A DNA stretch of 64,000 nucleotides from Hyphomicrobiaceae bacterium (lineage in GTDB: Bacteria; Pseudomonadota; Alphaproteobacteria; Rhizobiales; Hyphomicrobiaceae). The notes beneath the pieces are model-generated. The model saw only the letters and a list, made by a program, of their open reading frames with translations. It was not told the DNA's origin and made no database searches. This document shows positions 34,642 to 45,308 of the stretch, piece by piece (the first letter of the stretch is position 1; each line of letters starts with the position of its first letter). Location: positions 1 to 64,000 of the forward strand of contig JANXWC010000191.1 of the NCBI GenBank assembly GCA_025351355.1, written 5' to 3'. A program made the translations under genes and the position numbers.

Positions 34642-36804
34642 CTATGCGGACGACGCCTTGACGAGCAACGCGTCGGCGAGGGTGAGGCCCCGACCGGCAG
34701 CATGGACGATGACAGGGTTAAGATCGATCTCGGCGATCGCCTGCGCATGGTCCGCCGCAAAGCGCGAGAGATTAACCATGGCTTCGACCAGCGCTGCGAC
34801 ATCGGCAGCTGGGCGCCCGCGTACTGGGCCGAGCAGCGCCGCGCCCTTCAGCCGCGCGATCATCGTCTCCGCGTACTGGGCCGTCAGCGGCACGGGTGCG
34901 AACACCACGTCGCCCAGCACCTCGACGTGGATGCCGCCGAGGCCGAGCATCAGCAGAGGACCGAATTGCGCATCATGGTGAATGCCGAGAATGACTTCCA
35001 GCCCCGGCGCCGCCATCGGCTGCACCAGCACGCCGTCGATGGCGGCAGATGGCGCGTAGGCCCGCGCGTTTGCCAGGATGCGGTCGTAGGCCGCCGCGAC
35101 CGGCGCGCCGCCGACGAGGCCGAGGAGCACGCCGCCAGCCTCGGTCTTGTGCGGGATGTCAGCCGACTGAACCTTGAGCGCCACGGCACCACCCAGCGCA
35201 TGGGCCGCTGCCACCGCTTCCGCGCGCGACGTCACCATCCTTTCGGCGGCAGCGCTGCCGATGCCATAAGCCGCGAGCAACGGCTTGGCGCGGGCTTCCG
35301 TCAGAACGCGAGGCGCAGCAGCCAGAGCTGCGGCTACGAAAGCGAACGCGGGCGACGGTACAAATTCGACGTCGGCGGTCGCAAGAAACCGCTGCCGATG
35401 CGCCTGCCAATCCGCCATATGCCGCAACGCCGAGACCGCGCTGTGCATGTTGGTCATCATCGGCAGACCGGCTTGGGCCAGCAGTGCCACAGAAGCAGCG
35501 ACCGGCTGCGTATAACTCCACAGCACAACCGGCTTCGGCGATGTCAGCTTGAGGGCGGCGAGCTTGTCGCGCTCGTGCGCCAGGTGCTCGCTGGCGCGAC
35601 CGCTCATGACCACCAGCACCGCATCTATGGCGGGCGAAGCGGCGACCATCTCAGCCATGCCAGCGTAACCGATGGCACGGATCGCCTGCGCCGTGCCGTC
35701 AACGGGATTTTGCGAGGTGCCGTAGGCGGGCAACACTGCATCGATGCGCCGGCGTGTGTCGGTGTCCAGCGTCGGCACTTCAAGTCCGTGCTCGACGCAA
35801 ACATCTGCGACCCAGCCGCCGCCACCACCCGAGCCGGTGCAGATCCCAACGCGGCGACCGACCGGCAAGCGATCCTTCCAAGCGAGAAAGCCTTGCGCGA
35901 TATCGACCATTTCCTCGATGTGGCCGCCTTCGATCACACCATAGTGGCGCGCCATCGCCTGGAAACTTGCGTATGAGCCCGCCAGCGCGGCGGTATGCGA
36001 GGCTGCTGCGCGCACACCCGCATCGCTCTTGCCGATCTTGTTGACGATCAGCGGTTTGCCCAACCGCAGCGCTTTTTCCGCGACGCGGCGAAAAGTGGCC
36101 GGCGTCTTGATGTCTTCGAGCAGCAGGCAAAACACGTCGGCGCGGCCTTCATCGAGCAGATAGTCGACGACGTCGAACACCTCCATGCAAACTTCATTGC
36201 CGGTCGTGACAATGTGGCTGAAGGCCAGCTGCTTCGGCCGTCCGCGATCGTAGAACGCAAAGCCCATGCCGCCGGATTGGGCGACGACGGCCACACGCCC
36301 GGGCAAACCGTCGGACGGAAGCAAGGGGATCATCGTATCGGCGACGACGGGGCTGAAGGTCGGGCACAGCGCGGCATCGAGGTTGGCGAAGCCTTCCGAG
36401 TTCGGACCGTTGACCGCCATGCCGTAGCGTTTTGCAACCGAGCGGATCTCTGCCTGCATCTGCTCTCCGCCCGCGCCCGCCTCCGCGAACCCGGAACTGA
36501 GAATCGCCGCAGCCTTGACGCCGGCGCGCCCGCAACGTTCCAGTTCATCGACCACGAACTCGGCGGGGATTATCAATACTGCAAGATCCACCGGTCCCGG
36601 CACGGCGGCGATATTGGGGTAGGCTTTGAGACCCTGGACTTCGGTGCTGGACCGACTGACCGGATAGATCCGTCCGGCATAGGGATGCGATGTCAGCACT
36701 TCGAGAATGCGGCCGCGCAAACCCTGTCCGCGCGGGGCGGCGCCGATTACCGCCACTGACTTCGGCGACAACAGCGCAGCAATCGCGTTCACCGGTACCG
36801 ACAT
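34642..36804 (-). CDS. Acetate-CoA ligase (ADP-forming) family protein, NDP-forming acyl-CoA synthetase
   Basis: A 720-residue single-chain enzyme interconverting acyl-CoA + NDP + Pi and acid + CoA + NTP. The order is as in the fused alpha-beta forms. An N-terminal CoA-binding Rossmann domain (SVAVIGAAPRGQGLRGRILE, residues 14-33) comes first, then succinyl-CoA-ligase-like flavodoxin domains with AAASHTAALAGSYASFQAM carrying the conserved phosphohistidine near residue 270. A C-terminal ATP-grasp domain follows (ALKVQSADIPHKTEAGGVLL; FGPLLMLGLGGIHVEVLGDV). The acid used is unknown. It stands alone, downstream of pepA on the same strand. Confidence 0.9.
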   Translation of the reverse strand: MSVPVNAIAALLSPKSVAVIGAAPRGQGLRGRILEVLTSHPYAGRIYPVSRSSTEVQGLKAYPNIAAVPGPVDLAVLIIPAEFVVDELERCGRAGVKAAAILSSGFAEAGAGGEQMQAEIRSVAKRYGMAVNGPNSEGFANLDAALCPTFSPVVADTMIPLLPSDGLPGRVAVVAQSGGMGFAFYDRGRPKQLAFSHIVTTGNEVCMEVFDVVDYLLDEGRADVFCLLLEDIKTPATFRRVAEKALRLGKPLIVNKIGKSDAGVRAAASHTAALAGSYASFQAMARHYGVIEGGHIEEMVDIAQGFLAWKDRLPVGRRVGICTGSGGGGGWVADVCVEHGLEVPTLDTDTRRRIDAVLPAYGTSQNPVDGTAQAIRAIGYAGMAEMVAASPAIDAVLVVMSGRASEHLAHERDKLAALKLTSPKPVVLWSYTQPVAASVALLAQAGLPMMTNMHSAVSALRHMADWQAHRQRFLATADVEFVPSPAFAFVAAALAAAPRVLTEARAKPLLAAYGIGSAAAERMVTSRAEAVAAAHALGGAVALKVQSADIPHKTEAGGVLLGLVGGAPVAAAYDRILANARAYAPSAAIDGVLVQPMAAPGLEVILGIHHDAQFGPLLMLGLGGIHVEVLGDVVFAPVPLTAQYAETMIARLKGAALLGPVRGRPAADVAALVEAMVNLSRFAADHAQAIAEIDLNPVIVHAAGRGLTLADALLVKASSA

Positions 36805-36852
36805 CGCCCGCCCCCTTCGTCTTGCTCTGACCGCTCAGCGCGTGTGAAGTGC

Positions 36853-38409
36853 TTATTTCTCGGCCTTTTCGTAGCCGTCGGCGACGAAGCGATCGAGCAG
36901 GCGCACACCCCAGCCGGACGCCCAGCCTTGCGAAATGTCGGTGCGGTTGGAATCCATCGCGGTGCCGGCGACGTCAAGATGCGCCCAGGGCGTGTCCTTA
37001 ATGAAGCGCTTGATGAACTGCGCGGCCGTAATCGCGCCACCGTAGCGTCCGCCGATATTTTTCATGTCGGCATTCTTGCCGTCGATCAGTTTGTCGTAGG
37101 CCTTGTGCAGCGGCATCCGCCAGACTTTTTCGCCGACCACCTCACCGGCAGCACTGAGTTCGGCGGCCAGCTTATCATCGTTGGAGAACAGGCCAGCATA
37201 CTCCTTGCCAAGCGCGACCATGATGGCGCCGGTGAGCGTCGCCAGATCGACGATCAGCCGCGGCTTGAAGCGTTCTTGCGCATACCACAGCACGTCGGCG
37301 AGCACGAGGCGGCCCTCGGCGTCCGTGTTGAGCACTTCGATGGTCTGCCCGGACATCGAGGTGACGATGTCGCCGGGGCGCTGCGCATTGCCGGACGGCA
37401 TGTTTTCGACGAGGCCGATCAGTCCGACGGCATTGACTGCCGCCTTGCGTCCAGCGAGCGCCAGCATCAGTCCAGTGACGCACGCAGCACCTCCCATGTC
37501 GCCTTTCATGTCCTCCATGCCCGCCGCCGGTTTCATGGAAATTCCACCGGTGTCGAATACGACACCCTTGCCGACGAAGCAGACCGGTTTCGCCCGTTTG
37601 GATTTGGCGCCATGCCATTGCATGACGGCGACCCGCGCCGGCCGCACGCTGCCCATCGCGACGCCGAGCAGCGCACCCATTTTCAACTTTTCAAGAGCTT
37701 CGACATCCAGGATCTCGACCTCGACGCCGACCTTCGTCAACTCCCTCGCGCGCTCCGCGAATTCGACGGGCCCGAGAATATTGGCCGGTTCGTTGACCAG
37801 TTCGCGCGCCAGATTGACGCCTTCGGCCACCGCGCGCCGCGCCTTGAAAAGTTCGGCTGCCTGGTCCGGTTTGGCGACATGGAAAATGAGTGTCTTGAGA
37901 CCGCTGGCGCGACCGTTGGCGCTGCCTGCGTCGTCGCCGTTGCTTGAGCCATTATTTGATTCATCCTGGACGTGCGAGCGATAGCGCCGGAATTCATAGC
38001 TTCGCAGCATCGCGCCTTCGGCCATCGCACAAGCAAACTCAACGGCCTGCGCCGGGGTCATGCCCGCCACATCCGCCAGCACGCTGGCCTCCTCGACGCG
38101 GCGCGCCTTGATGGCTGCCAGCACGCGGCCGCCGAGATGGATCTGGTCGAGTTCACTCATGCCGGCGGCGGTGCCCAGGATCAACAGGCGCGAGCTTTCC
38201 AAATTCGGTGCGGCAAAAACTTCAATGGCCTGCTTGGCCTTGCCGGTGAAGTCGGCAGCCGTGGCGGCGCGGGTTATGAAGCCGCCGGACTTATGGTCCA
38301 ACTCCTGCGCAATCGGCGACAAGGCGAATTCGGCGCCGGCGAAAATCACGGTAGTCGCAGTAACGGGCGCGGTCAGGGCGGCGAAACGGATGTCGAGTTG
38401 TTGGTTCAT
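36853..38409 (-). CDS. pepA: Leucyl aminopeptidase (M17)
   Basis: A cytosolic dizinc aminopeptidase removing N-terminal residues from peptides. The catalytic domain shows VGKGVVFDTGGISMKPAAGM with metal ligands, EDMKGDMGGAACVTGLML, and the M17 signature NTDAEGRLVLADVLWYAQ. I use the ATG at 38409 (518 residues), where the conserved N-terminal domain (LDIRFAALTAPVTATTVIFA) begins; the frame is open to 38490 with no family similarity. The N-domain contains a low-complexity Asn/Ser/Gly insert (ESNNGSSNGDDAGSANGRAS). It is divergent from the lptFG operon. Confidence 0.95.
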   Translation of the reverse strand: MNQQLDIRFAALTAPVTATTVIFAGAEFALSPIAQELDHKSGGFITRAATAADFTGKAKQAIEVFAAPNLESSRLLILGTAAGMSELDQIHLGGRVLAAIKARRVEEASVLADVAGMTPAQAVEFACAMAEGAMLRSYEFRRYRSHVQDESNNGSSNGDDAGSANGRASGLKTLIFHVAKPDQAAELFKARRAVAEGVNLARELVNEPANILGPVEFAERARELTKVGVEVEILDVEALEKLKMGALLGVAMGSVRPARVAVMQWHGAKSKRAKPVCFVGKGVVFDTGGISMKPAAGMEDMKGDMGGAACVTGLMLALAGRKAAVNAVGLIGLVENMPSGNAQRPGDIVTSMSGQTIEVLNTDAEGRLVLADVLWYAQERFKPRLIVDLATLTGAIMVALGKEYAGLFSNDDKLAAELSAAGEVVGEKVWRMPLHKAYDKLIDGKNADMKNIGGRYGGAITAAQFIKRFIKDTPWAHLDVAGTAMDSNRTDISQGWASGWGVRLLDRFVADGYEKAEK

Positions 38410-38836
38410 GCAGAAGATCCTTGAAGACCGAAAACGGGTGCAAGCGTGCTCGCCGAGAATGCAGAGGCATCGGCGGCTAAAACCGCACAATGCCCTTGCG
38501 GTTACGACGGCGAGGCCGCACCACTTGAAGAAGCTGCCCGATTACGCAGGATGAGACGACGCGAATCCAGCCAACAATCGTAACGCTAGCTGGTTTCATG
38601 TTCTACGAAAAGCGGAAGCAATTGATCAGTATTGCATGGGGTGGCATGTCGCACGGGCCAACTGCCGGGCGACAGCGGGTCTCAGACACGGTTCAGCCAT
38701 GTTGCTATGGGAGCCGGGTTATTGGCGGCGCGCGGGGTCAATCGTGTCGCCCATTCAGACGCACAACCGGGACTGATACCTTGGGGATCGCAGCACGATC
38801 GTTACAAAATCACCCGGGCCTACGGCGGTGGGCGGC
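38410..38836. promoter_or_regulatory. Divergent upstream region, pepA / lptFG
   Basis: This 427-bp gap between divergent genes must contain both promoters. No good -35/-10 pair, palindrome or small gene could be identified with confidence. Confidence 0.4.
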
Positions 38837-40033
38837 ATGAGCATTCTTGGTCGCTATATCTTCCGCCAATCGATCGGCGCCGTGGTGCTGATCCTGGTGT
38901 CATTGACTACGGTGACGTGGATCGGCGTCGCGTTACGACAGATCGACGTGATGACGTCGCAGGGTCAGAATGCGTGGGTTTTCCTCAGGTTAACGGCTCT
39001 GGTGTTGCCCAGCCTGATTGCTTTCATCGCGCCGATCGCCGTGCTGATTTCGTGCCTGCATGTGATCAACCGGCTGAGCGGCGACAGCGAACTGATCATC
39101 ATGACGGCGAGCGGCGCGCCCACGTGGCGGTTGGTGCGTCCGCTACTGGTCACGGCGCTCCTGTGCTCGCTGATGCTCGTGCTGATCAACAATTTCGTCG
39201 CACCGTGGGCCAATCGCGATTTACGCGAAAGCGCCATGCAGGTCCGCACCGAATTGATTTCGCAGGTGCTGCAGCCCGGCCGCTTCAACGCACCCGAGCC
39301 AGGCTTAACGATCCATATCCGTGACCGCGCCGCCGATGGGCAATTGCTGGGACTGTTGATGCACGACGGCCGCGACCCCCTGCAGATCAGCTCGTATCTG
39401 GCCGAATCCGGTTATATCGTGAAACAGGGGACGAGCGCCTACCTGTTGATGCACAAAGGAAATATAATTCGGGACAACGCCAACGGCGGGGCGCCAGAGC
39501 TGATCGCTTTCGATAGCTACGCCGTCGATATCAATCGCTTCGAGCAAAAGGCCGAACAAAGCTTCACGCTGCGCCCGCGCGAATGGTTCACAACTGAGCT
39601 GCTACGGCCCAATCTGGCAGATCCGCTTTACAAGGCGACGCCGCAGCGCTTTGCCGCCGAGTTGCATGACCGCCTCTCCAATCCGCTCTATCCCATCGCC
39701 TTCGTGCTGATCGCGGCGGCCTTCGCCGGGCAGGCACAGACGACCCGGCAGAACCGCACGCAGGCGCTGCTGTTTGCGTTTGCAGCTGGCGTCGGCGTGC
39801 GCGTCGTCGGCATCAGCGCCGTCAACAGTGCCAATGCCAAGGCCTCCGCGGTGCCGATGATGTACGCCGTGCCGATCGCCGCGATCGTGCTGGCAATGAT
39901 TGCTATCCAGTTGAATATGAAACCGAAACGCACACCCCGCGTGGTCTTGGCGGCAACCTCGGCGATGCGGCGCGGCGGGCAGCTGCTGGCGGCTCCGTTC
40001 CGCCGCGCTGCGCTGCGCGGGGGCACCCGATGA
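38837..40033 (+). CDS. lptF: LPS export permease LptF
   Basis: Inner-membrane subunit that, with LptG and LptB, extracts lipopolysaccharide for transport across the periplasm. The 398-residue protein has the YjgP/YjgQ pattern: LGRYIFRQSIGAVVLILVSL (helix 1), FIAPIAVLISCLHVINRLSG, DSELIIMTASGAPTWRLVRP (the cytoplasmic coupling segment), a periplasmic jellyroll, and three C-terminal helices. The ATG at 38837 is preferred over GTG 38828. Its stop overlaps the lptG start by 4 bp. Confidence 0.93.
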   Translation: MSILGRYIFRQSIGAVVLILVSLTTVTWIGVALRQIDVMTSQGQNAWVFLRLTALVLPSLIAFIAPIAVLISCLHVINRLSGDSELIIMTASGAPTWRLVRPLLVTALLCSLMLVLINNFVAPWANRDLRESAMQVRTELISQVLQPGRFNAPEPGLTIHIRDRAADGQLLGLLMHDGRDPLQISSYLAESGYIVKQGTSAYLLMHKGNIIRDNANGGAPELIAFDSYAVDINRFEQKAEQSFTLRPREWFTTELLRPNLADPLYKATPQRFAAELHDRLSNPLYPIAFVLIAAAFAGQAQTTRQNRTQALLFAFAAGVGVRVVGISAVNSANAKASAVPMMYAVPIAAIVLAMIAIQLNMKPKRTPRVVLAATSAMRRGGQLLAAPFRRAALRGGTR

Positions 40034-41121
40034 CCCGCGCCCGTACGCTCCGGTTTTACATCGGCAAACGCTTTTTGATGATGATGGTCGGCGCACTCGT
40101 CGTGTGCATGGCGCTGATCTTCATGATTGATATGGTCGAATTGCTCAGACAATCGCGTAGCGCCGCTACTGTGACGGTATGGCAGCTGATGTGGATCGGT
40201 TTTCTGCGCATGCACGCGTTTACCGAAATTCTCATTCCTTTCGCCGTGCTGGTCGGCTCCATCGGCGCACTGATGAGCCTCAGCCGAAAGTCGGAACTCG
40301 CCGTGATGCGCGCCGGCGGCATGTCGGTGTGGCAATTCCTGCGGCCAGGCATCACCGTGGCGCTGCTGGTCGGCATCGTCAGCGTGGCAGTCTATAACCC
40401 GCTGGCGACGCGCGCGACCGAGTTGGCAATCGAGCAGATGACCACCCATTTTGGGAATGAAACGTCGTTCAACAATAGTGGGTCCGGCAATTGGCTGCGT
40501 CAGGATGGGGCTGACGGCCCGTCCGTTATCTCGGCCCGTGCGGTCGGCGAACAAGGTTTGGCGCTGGCCGGCGTGACCGTCTTTCAATACGATCCGGCCG
40601 GACGCTTTATCGCGCACATCCGCGCCGACAAGGCCGCCCTTGCCGATGGCTATTGGGAATTAAGTCGCGCAGCCGTTGCGCAGGCCGGGAAGGAAACCGT
40701 GCGCTACGACACGTATAAGTTGAAGACCAACCTCGACCGCGAGCGGGCGCTGGATGCCTTGGGCTCGGCCAATACGGTCTCCATATTTGAATTGCCGGGC
40801 GTCATTGCGATGGCGGAGCGCAACAGGCTGCCGGCCGCCCGGTTCCAGATCCAGTACGAATTGCTCAGATCTCGACCGCTTCTTTTGGTGGCGATGGTTC
40901 TTTTGGCGGCCACTGTGTCTTTGCGGTCATTCCGGCAGGGGGGCATCCAGACTATGGTCGCTACGGGGATCATCGGCGGTGTGGGGTTCTTCCTGCTCAC
41001 GGAGGTTTCGCGACAAATCGGTTTGGCCGGTTTGGCGCCGGCCTTTGTCGCGATTTGGTTGCCGGTGGTGATTGCGTGTCTGGGGTCGATAACATTGTTG
41101 CTCCACCAGGAGGATGGCTGA
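40030..41121 (+). CDS. lptG: LPS export permease LptG
   Basis: Partner of LptF, 363 residues with the same topology: helix 1 FYIGKRFLMMMVGALVVCMA, SIGALMSLSRKSELAVMRAG (the cytoplasmic coupling segment), a periplasmic domain around residues 135-265, and C-terminal helices including LLLVAMVLLAATVSL and IIGGVGFFLLTEVSRQIGLA. The ATG overlaps the lptF stop, and the lptD GTG begins directly after its stop codon, so the three genes are tightly coupled. Confidence 0.93.
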   Translation: MTRARTLRFYIGKRFLMMMVGALVVCMALIFMIDMVELLRQSRSAATVTVWQLMWIGFLRMHAFTEILIPFAVLVGSIGALMSLSRKSELAVMRAGGMSVWQFLRPGITVALLVGIVSVAVYNPLATRATELAIEQMTTHFGNETSFNNSGSGNWLRQDGADGPSVISARAVGEQGLALAGVTVFQYDPAGRFIAHIRADKAALADGYWELSRAAVAQAGKETVRYDTYKLKTNLDRERALDALGSANTVSIFELPGVIAMAERNRLPAARFQIQYELLRSRPLLLVAMVLLAATVSLRSFRQGGIQTMVATGIIGGVGFFLLTEVSRQIGLAGLAPAFVAIWLPVVIACLGSITLLLHQEDG

Positions 41122-43701
41122 GTGAGGCGTAGGGCGCTGACATCGCACGCGACGTGCGGTCGGGAGCGTATCCAAGCCCTTGAGGGAAGGTTCCAGGGAC
41201 GCGTGTTCGGGGAAGCAGCCACAAGTGCGGAAGATACGATCCGGGCCGGATGGCAGCGTGTTGCTGGCAGCTTCCAGCGCGTGGCCATCGCTTTCATCTG
41301 CGTTGTCGCCGTTGCGATGATGTTGCTCGGCTTGGCTGCGGCTCCGGCTGCGGCACAAGACCCCGGCATCAAAAATCAAATCAGCTCCGACCGCTACTTC
41401 AAGCCCGTGCCCGGTGGCCCATTGGGGCCGCAACCGAAAATCAATAACGCCGCGCCCCTTTACTTGCAGGGCGACGATCTGGTTTACGACACCAAGAACG
41501 GTCGCATCATTGCGCGCGGCAACGTGCAGATCTTCTTTAACAATTTTCTGCTGACGGCCGACCAGATCACCTACGATCAGAACGCCGCCAAGCTGCTGGC
41601 CGAAGGTAACGTGCAATTGCGCGACCCCAACGGCAATATCACCCGCGCCGAGCGCCTCGAGACAACCGACGATTTCCGCGATGCTTTTGTGGAAACGCTA
41701 AGCCTGGTGGCGCGCGACGAAACGCGCATTCAGGCGCGCCGCTCGATCCGCCGCGACGGCAATGTGACCGAGTTCCAGCAGGGCAAATTCACGGCCTGCA
41801 AGAACGATCCGGGCCAGCCGCCGCTGTGGTGCATCAGCGGCCAGCGCATCATTCACGATCAGCAGGCGGCGACACTGACTTATCAGGATGCGTCGTTCGA
41901 CGTGTTCGGCGTGCCGATTCTTTACCTGCCGTACTTCACGATGCCTGACCCGTCGGTTAAACGCCGCTCGGGTTTCCTTGCGCCGACCTTCGGATCATCG
42001 AGCACGCTCGGCATCATGGCCGAAATTCCGTATTACGTGGCGCTGAACAAGAGCTATGATTTTCTCTTTCATCCATCGATCCTGTCCAAGCAAGGTATCC
42101 TCTATAAGGGCGACTGGCGTCAGCGCCTGGAGAACGGCGAGTACTCAATCAAGTTTGGGGCCATCGACCAGAACCTCGACAATCTCGGCGGCGCCGCATC
42201 GCCTGATCTGAAGGGCTGGCGCGGCACGGTCGAAACCAAGGGTGTGTTTTCGCTCAGTTCTTGGTGGCGCGCAGGTTGGGACGTCACGCTGCAAAGCGAT
42301 AAGAGCTTCCGCAATTTCTACGGTTTCGACAGCGTCATTCAGACCGATCGTGTCAACACCGCCTACCTGACCGGGCAAAGCGAGCGCAATTACTTCAACA
42401 TGTCGCTCTATCAGTTCGGCGGCCTGCTGCCGCGCGACACCGACGTGACGAAAGCGCGAGCACTGCCGGTTATTGATTACAACTACATCGCGGCGCAGCA
42501 AGTGCTCGGCGGTGAGCTGAGTATCAATGGTCACCTGCGCAATCTGACGCGGCTTTCGGGCTTTAATGCACCCGCGTTGCCGAACCAGCCGCAATATCTG
42601 GCCGGCACCGACTCGACCCATTTCGTCTCGGACATCAATTGGCGGCGCAAGATCGTTGATGGTATCGGTGAGACGTGGACGCCGTTCGCCAACGTGCGGG
42701 GCGATGTCTATCAGTACAATAACACGCGCGATTCAGTCACCGGCCTCAACGTACCCGGCGATGCCGTTTATCGTGGCGTGACGACTGTAGGCCTTACGTA
42801 TGCCTACCCGTTCGTCGCCCACACCGAGACCGCGTCGCATGTCATCGAACCAGTGGTGCAGGTCATCAATCGGACGGTCATCGGCAAGCAGGATCAGACG
42901 TTGTTGCCGAACGAGGATGCGAAAAGCGTCGTGTTCGACGATACATCGCTGTTCTTCGAGAGCAAGGCGACGGGCTTCGACCGCATCGACACGGGCACGC
43001 GGCTGAATATCGGCACGAAGTACAATCTGCAATTCAATACCGGGCTCAACATCCGCGCTGTCATGGGCCAGAGCCAGGTGCTGTCGGGGACCAATGTATT
43101 CGCCAACCCTGGCGTTGACGTGGCGTCGACTGCTGCACCGGGCCAGTTCGCCTCAGCCTTCTCCGAAAACAATGGTTTGGCGACGCGGCGCTCCGACTAC
43201 GTCGCCGGCTTGTACGTCTCGCCGCTGGCAAACTTGAGCCTGGTGGCACAGGGCCGCTTCGACACCAACACACTTGCGCTGCGGCGTCAGGATACATTGC
43301 TGTCTGCCGGCTTCGGGCCGTTTTCGACACAGCTCGCCTACGCTTTCACGCGGGCAGACTCGCAAGCCATTTCCAATACCGGCAGCTTCATCGGCCAACA
43401 GGAAGTGCAGGCGACGTTGGGCGTAAAGCTCACCGACAAATGGAGCGTGGCGGGCTCGGTACGTTACGATATCGACCAGAAGCAGATGCTGCAGGACCTG
43501 TTCCAGGTGCGCTACGCCGACGAATGCTTCGTGCTGACGACGACCTACACCGACACCCGCATTGCCAACCCGACGCTGGGTATCGTGCCGGATAGAACGG
43601 TCATGGTTCGCTTCGAGTTGAAGAATTTGGGTGGTTTTGCGGCCAAGACCGACGTTACCAGCTTCCTGGGCGGCATCGACAATCAGACCAACCGCAACTG
43701 A
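41122..43701 (+). CDS. lptD: LPS-assembly protein LptD
   Basis: Outer-membrane beta-barrel that inserts lipopolysaccharide in the outer leaflet. After an N-terminal hydrophobic signal (VAIAFICVVAVAMMLLGLAA, ending near APAAAQ) comes an OstA-type jellyroll: LYLQGDDLVYDTKNGRIIAR, DQITYDQNAAKLLAEGNVQL. The barrel domain starts around DVFGVPILYLPYFTMPDPSV and runs to the C-terminus (859 residues). The start is GTG at 41122, adjoining the lptG stop; about 50 residues precede the signal helix, so an inner start is possible. The lptF-lptG-lptD order is usual in this class. Confidence 0.93.
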   Translation: MRRRALTSHATCGRERIQALEGRFQGRVFGEAATSAEDTIRAGWQRVAGSFQRVAIAFICVVAVAMMLLGLAAAPAAAQDPGIKNQISSDRYFKPVPGGPLGPQPKINNAAPLYLQGDDLVYDTKNGRIIARGNVQIFFNNFLLTADQITYDQNAAKLLAEGNVQLRDPNGNITRAERLETTDDFRDAFVETLSLVARDETRIQARRSIRRDGNVTEFQQGKFTACKNDPGQPPLWCISGQRIIHDQQAATLTYQDASFDVFGVPILYLPYFTMPDPSVKRRSGFLAPTFGSSSTLGIMAEIPYYVALNKSYDFLFHPSILSKQGILYKGDWRQRLENGEYSIKFGAIDQNLDNLGGAASPDLKGWRGTVETKGVFSLSSWWRAGWDVTLQSDKSFRNFYGFDSVIQTDRVNTAYLTGQSERNYFNMSLYQFGGLLPRDTDVTKARALPVIDYNYIAAQQVLGGELSINGHLRNLTRLSGFNAPALPNQPQYLAGTDSTHFVSDINWRRKIVDGIGETWTPFANVRGDVYQYNNTRDSVTGLNVPGDAVYRGVTTVGLTYAYPFVAHTETASHVIEPVVQVINRTVIGKQDQTLLPNEDAKSVVFDDTSLFFESKATGFDRIDTGTRLNIGTKYNLQFNTGLNIRAVMGQSQVLSGTNVFANPGVDVASTAAPGQFASAFSENNGLATRRSDYVAGLYVSPLANLSLVAQGRFDTNTLALRRQDTLLSAGFGPFSTQLAYAFTRADSQAISNTGSFIGQQEVQATLGVKLTDKWSVAGSVRYDIDQKQMLQDLFQVRYADECFVLTTTYTDTRIANPTLGIVPDRTVMVRFELKNLGGFAAKTDVTSFLGGIDNQTNRN

Positions 43702-43931
43702 GTTTCTTAGGCGTTTTACTGACGACGGCATTCGGGCCACGGTAACCTGAGGCGTGGCAGTCTGAAAAGCGTGTCCGTAAAAATGGTGCTTTGGCACGCA
43801 TGCCGGTCATATGCAGCAACGCCACAGCAAAGTAACGCCATGGGACTGCCATCGTTGGTGTGGATAAGCGACCCTTACAGGTCGCAATCGCGCTAAGATG
43901 GCGATCCGGGAATCAGTCGCAGGCGACCGTC
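43702..43931. other. Spacer between lptD and surA
   Basis: About 230 bp with an open surA frame in its last 70 bp. No terminator-like hairpin is evident, so read-through from lptD is likely. Confidence 0.35.
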
Positions 43932-45308
43932 ATGCTCAAGTCCAGCACTCATCGATCGTCTCCGCGAGGCCGACTTAGCCGCCGCCGGCCGCGGCATGCA
44001 ATCGTTTCTTATCCGCTTATGACCGCGTGCATCATGGCGACTATCGGCGTCGGTTCTGCGTCGGCGGTAGCGCAGCAGTTTCCCGGTTTGGTCTTGTCCC
44101 AACCCGGGCCGCCGCCGCAACAGACGGCGCCGACACCGCCGCCTGCCGCATCTGCCGCAAAACCTAAACCAAAACCGAAGCCTAAGCCGGTTGCCGCCAC
44201 CGAAGATGAGGTCGTCCCCAAAACCGGCGAAGCCCCGAGCAAGGGCGGCGGCGAGCGCATCATCATGCTTGTCAACGACGAGGCGGTGACCGCCCGCGAG
44301 GTCGATCAGCGCGCGCGGTTCCTCGGTGCAGGTTCCAACGTCTCCCAGCAGGCGCGCGAGATTTTCAATCGGCTGGCCCAGTCGCCTGCGGTCAATACCA
44401 AGTTCCGTTCGATGGCCGAAGAAATCATCAAGCAAAATCAGGGCAAGTCGAAAGAGCAGATCATGGCGCTCATCGAGAAGCGCAAAGGTGAACTCGCGCA
44501 ATCGCTGCAGATTCAGGCCATGGAACAGGCCCGCAGCGCCGATACTCCGAAGCATCGACAGCTTGCGACGGAAGAAATCATCGAGGAAAAGCTTAAACTG
44601 CAGGAAGCAAAGAAAGAGGGTATCGAAATCAGCGATGACGAGACTAACCGGGTGATCAAGGGGATTGCCGAGCGCAACAAGCAAACCGAAGCGCAGTTCG
44701 CAGCCGGACTGAAGAGCATCGGTGTCGACATTGCCACGATGAAGGCCCGCTTCAAGGCGAGTTTCGCGTGGCGTGAAGTCATCCGCCGCAAGTATGGCGC
44801 CCAGATCCAGGTCAACGAGAAAGAAATCGAGCGCGTCATCGCTGCGCAACCTGCCGCCGCGGGCAAGGCTGCTGTTGATACGCAGGAGCTGCAGGTGCAG
44901 CGCATTGTCTTCACGCTGCCGAGCAAAATAGACCAGAGCGCGATGGCGCGGGCGCTGGCCGACGCCGACGCGCTCAAGCGAAAGTTCGCTGGCTGCAAGA
45001 CGATGGAGACGCTGGTCAAGGATCAGGCCGGCGCAAAGTTCATCGCCGCCGCATATACCAAGCCGAGTTCGATAGGCGAGCCGTCGCGCAGCATGCTGCT
45101 GGGCACCAAGGATGGCGAAATGCTGCCGCCGCAGACATCGGCGGATGGCGTGGAGCTGATGGTCGTGTGCGCGCGGCGGGGCTTGCAGATCGATGACAAG
45201 CAACGCCAGGAAGCCACGCAGGAACTGCAATCTCGCAAGTTCGAAGAGTTGGCCGTCAGGCGCCTGCGCGAATTGCGCCAGGAAGCGCAGATCGAGATGC
45301 GCGGATGA
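43932..45308 (+). CDS. surA: SurA-like periplasmic chaperone / peptidyl-prolyl isomerase
   Basis: It is expected to escort outer-membrane proteins, including LptD, through the periplasm. The protein has an N-terminal hydrophobic signal ([20 protein letters not shown]), a Pro/Lys-rich linker ([20 protein letters not shown]), then a SurA N-terminal domain starting [20 protein letters not shown], and a C-terminal parvulin-like region ([27 protein letters not shown]). I chose the ATG at 43932 (458 residues); the frame is open from 43860. The position between lptD and rsmA supports the call. The stop overlaps the rsmA start. The pdxA gene usually between surA and rsmA is missing. Confidence 0.88.
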   Translation: MLKSSTHRSSPRGRLSRRRPRHAIVSYPLMTACIMATIGVGSASAVAQQFPGLVLSQPGPPPQQTAPTPPPAASAAKPKPKPKPKPVAATEDEVVPKTGEAPSKGGGERIIMLVNDEAVTAREVDQRARFLGAGSNVSQQAREIFNRLAQSPAVNTKFRSMAEEIIKQNQGKSKEQIMALIEKRKGELAQSLQIQAMEQARSADTPKHRQLATEEIIEEKLKLQEAKKEGIEISDDETNRVIKGIAERNKQTEAQFAAGLKSIGVDIATMKARFKASFAWREVIRRKYGAQIQVNEKEIERVIAAQPAAAGKAAVDTQELQVQRIVFTLPSKIDQSAMARALADADALKRKFAGCKTMETLVKDQAGAKFIAAAYTKPSSIGEPSRSMLLGTKDGEMLPPQTSADGVELMVVCARRGLQIDDKQRQEATQELQSRKFEELAVRRLRELRQEAQIEMRG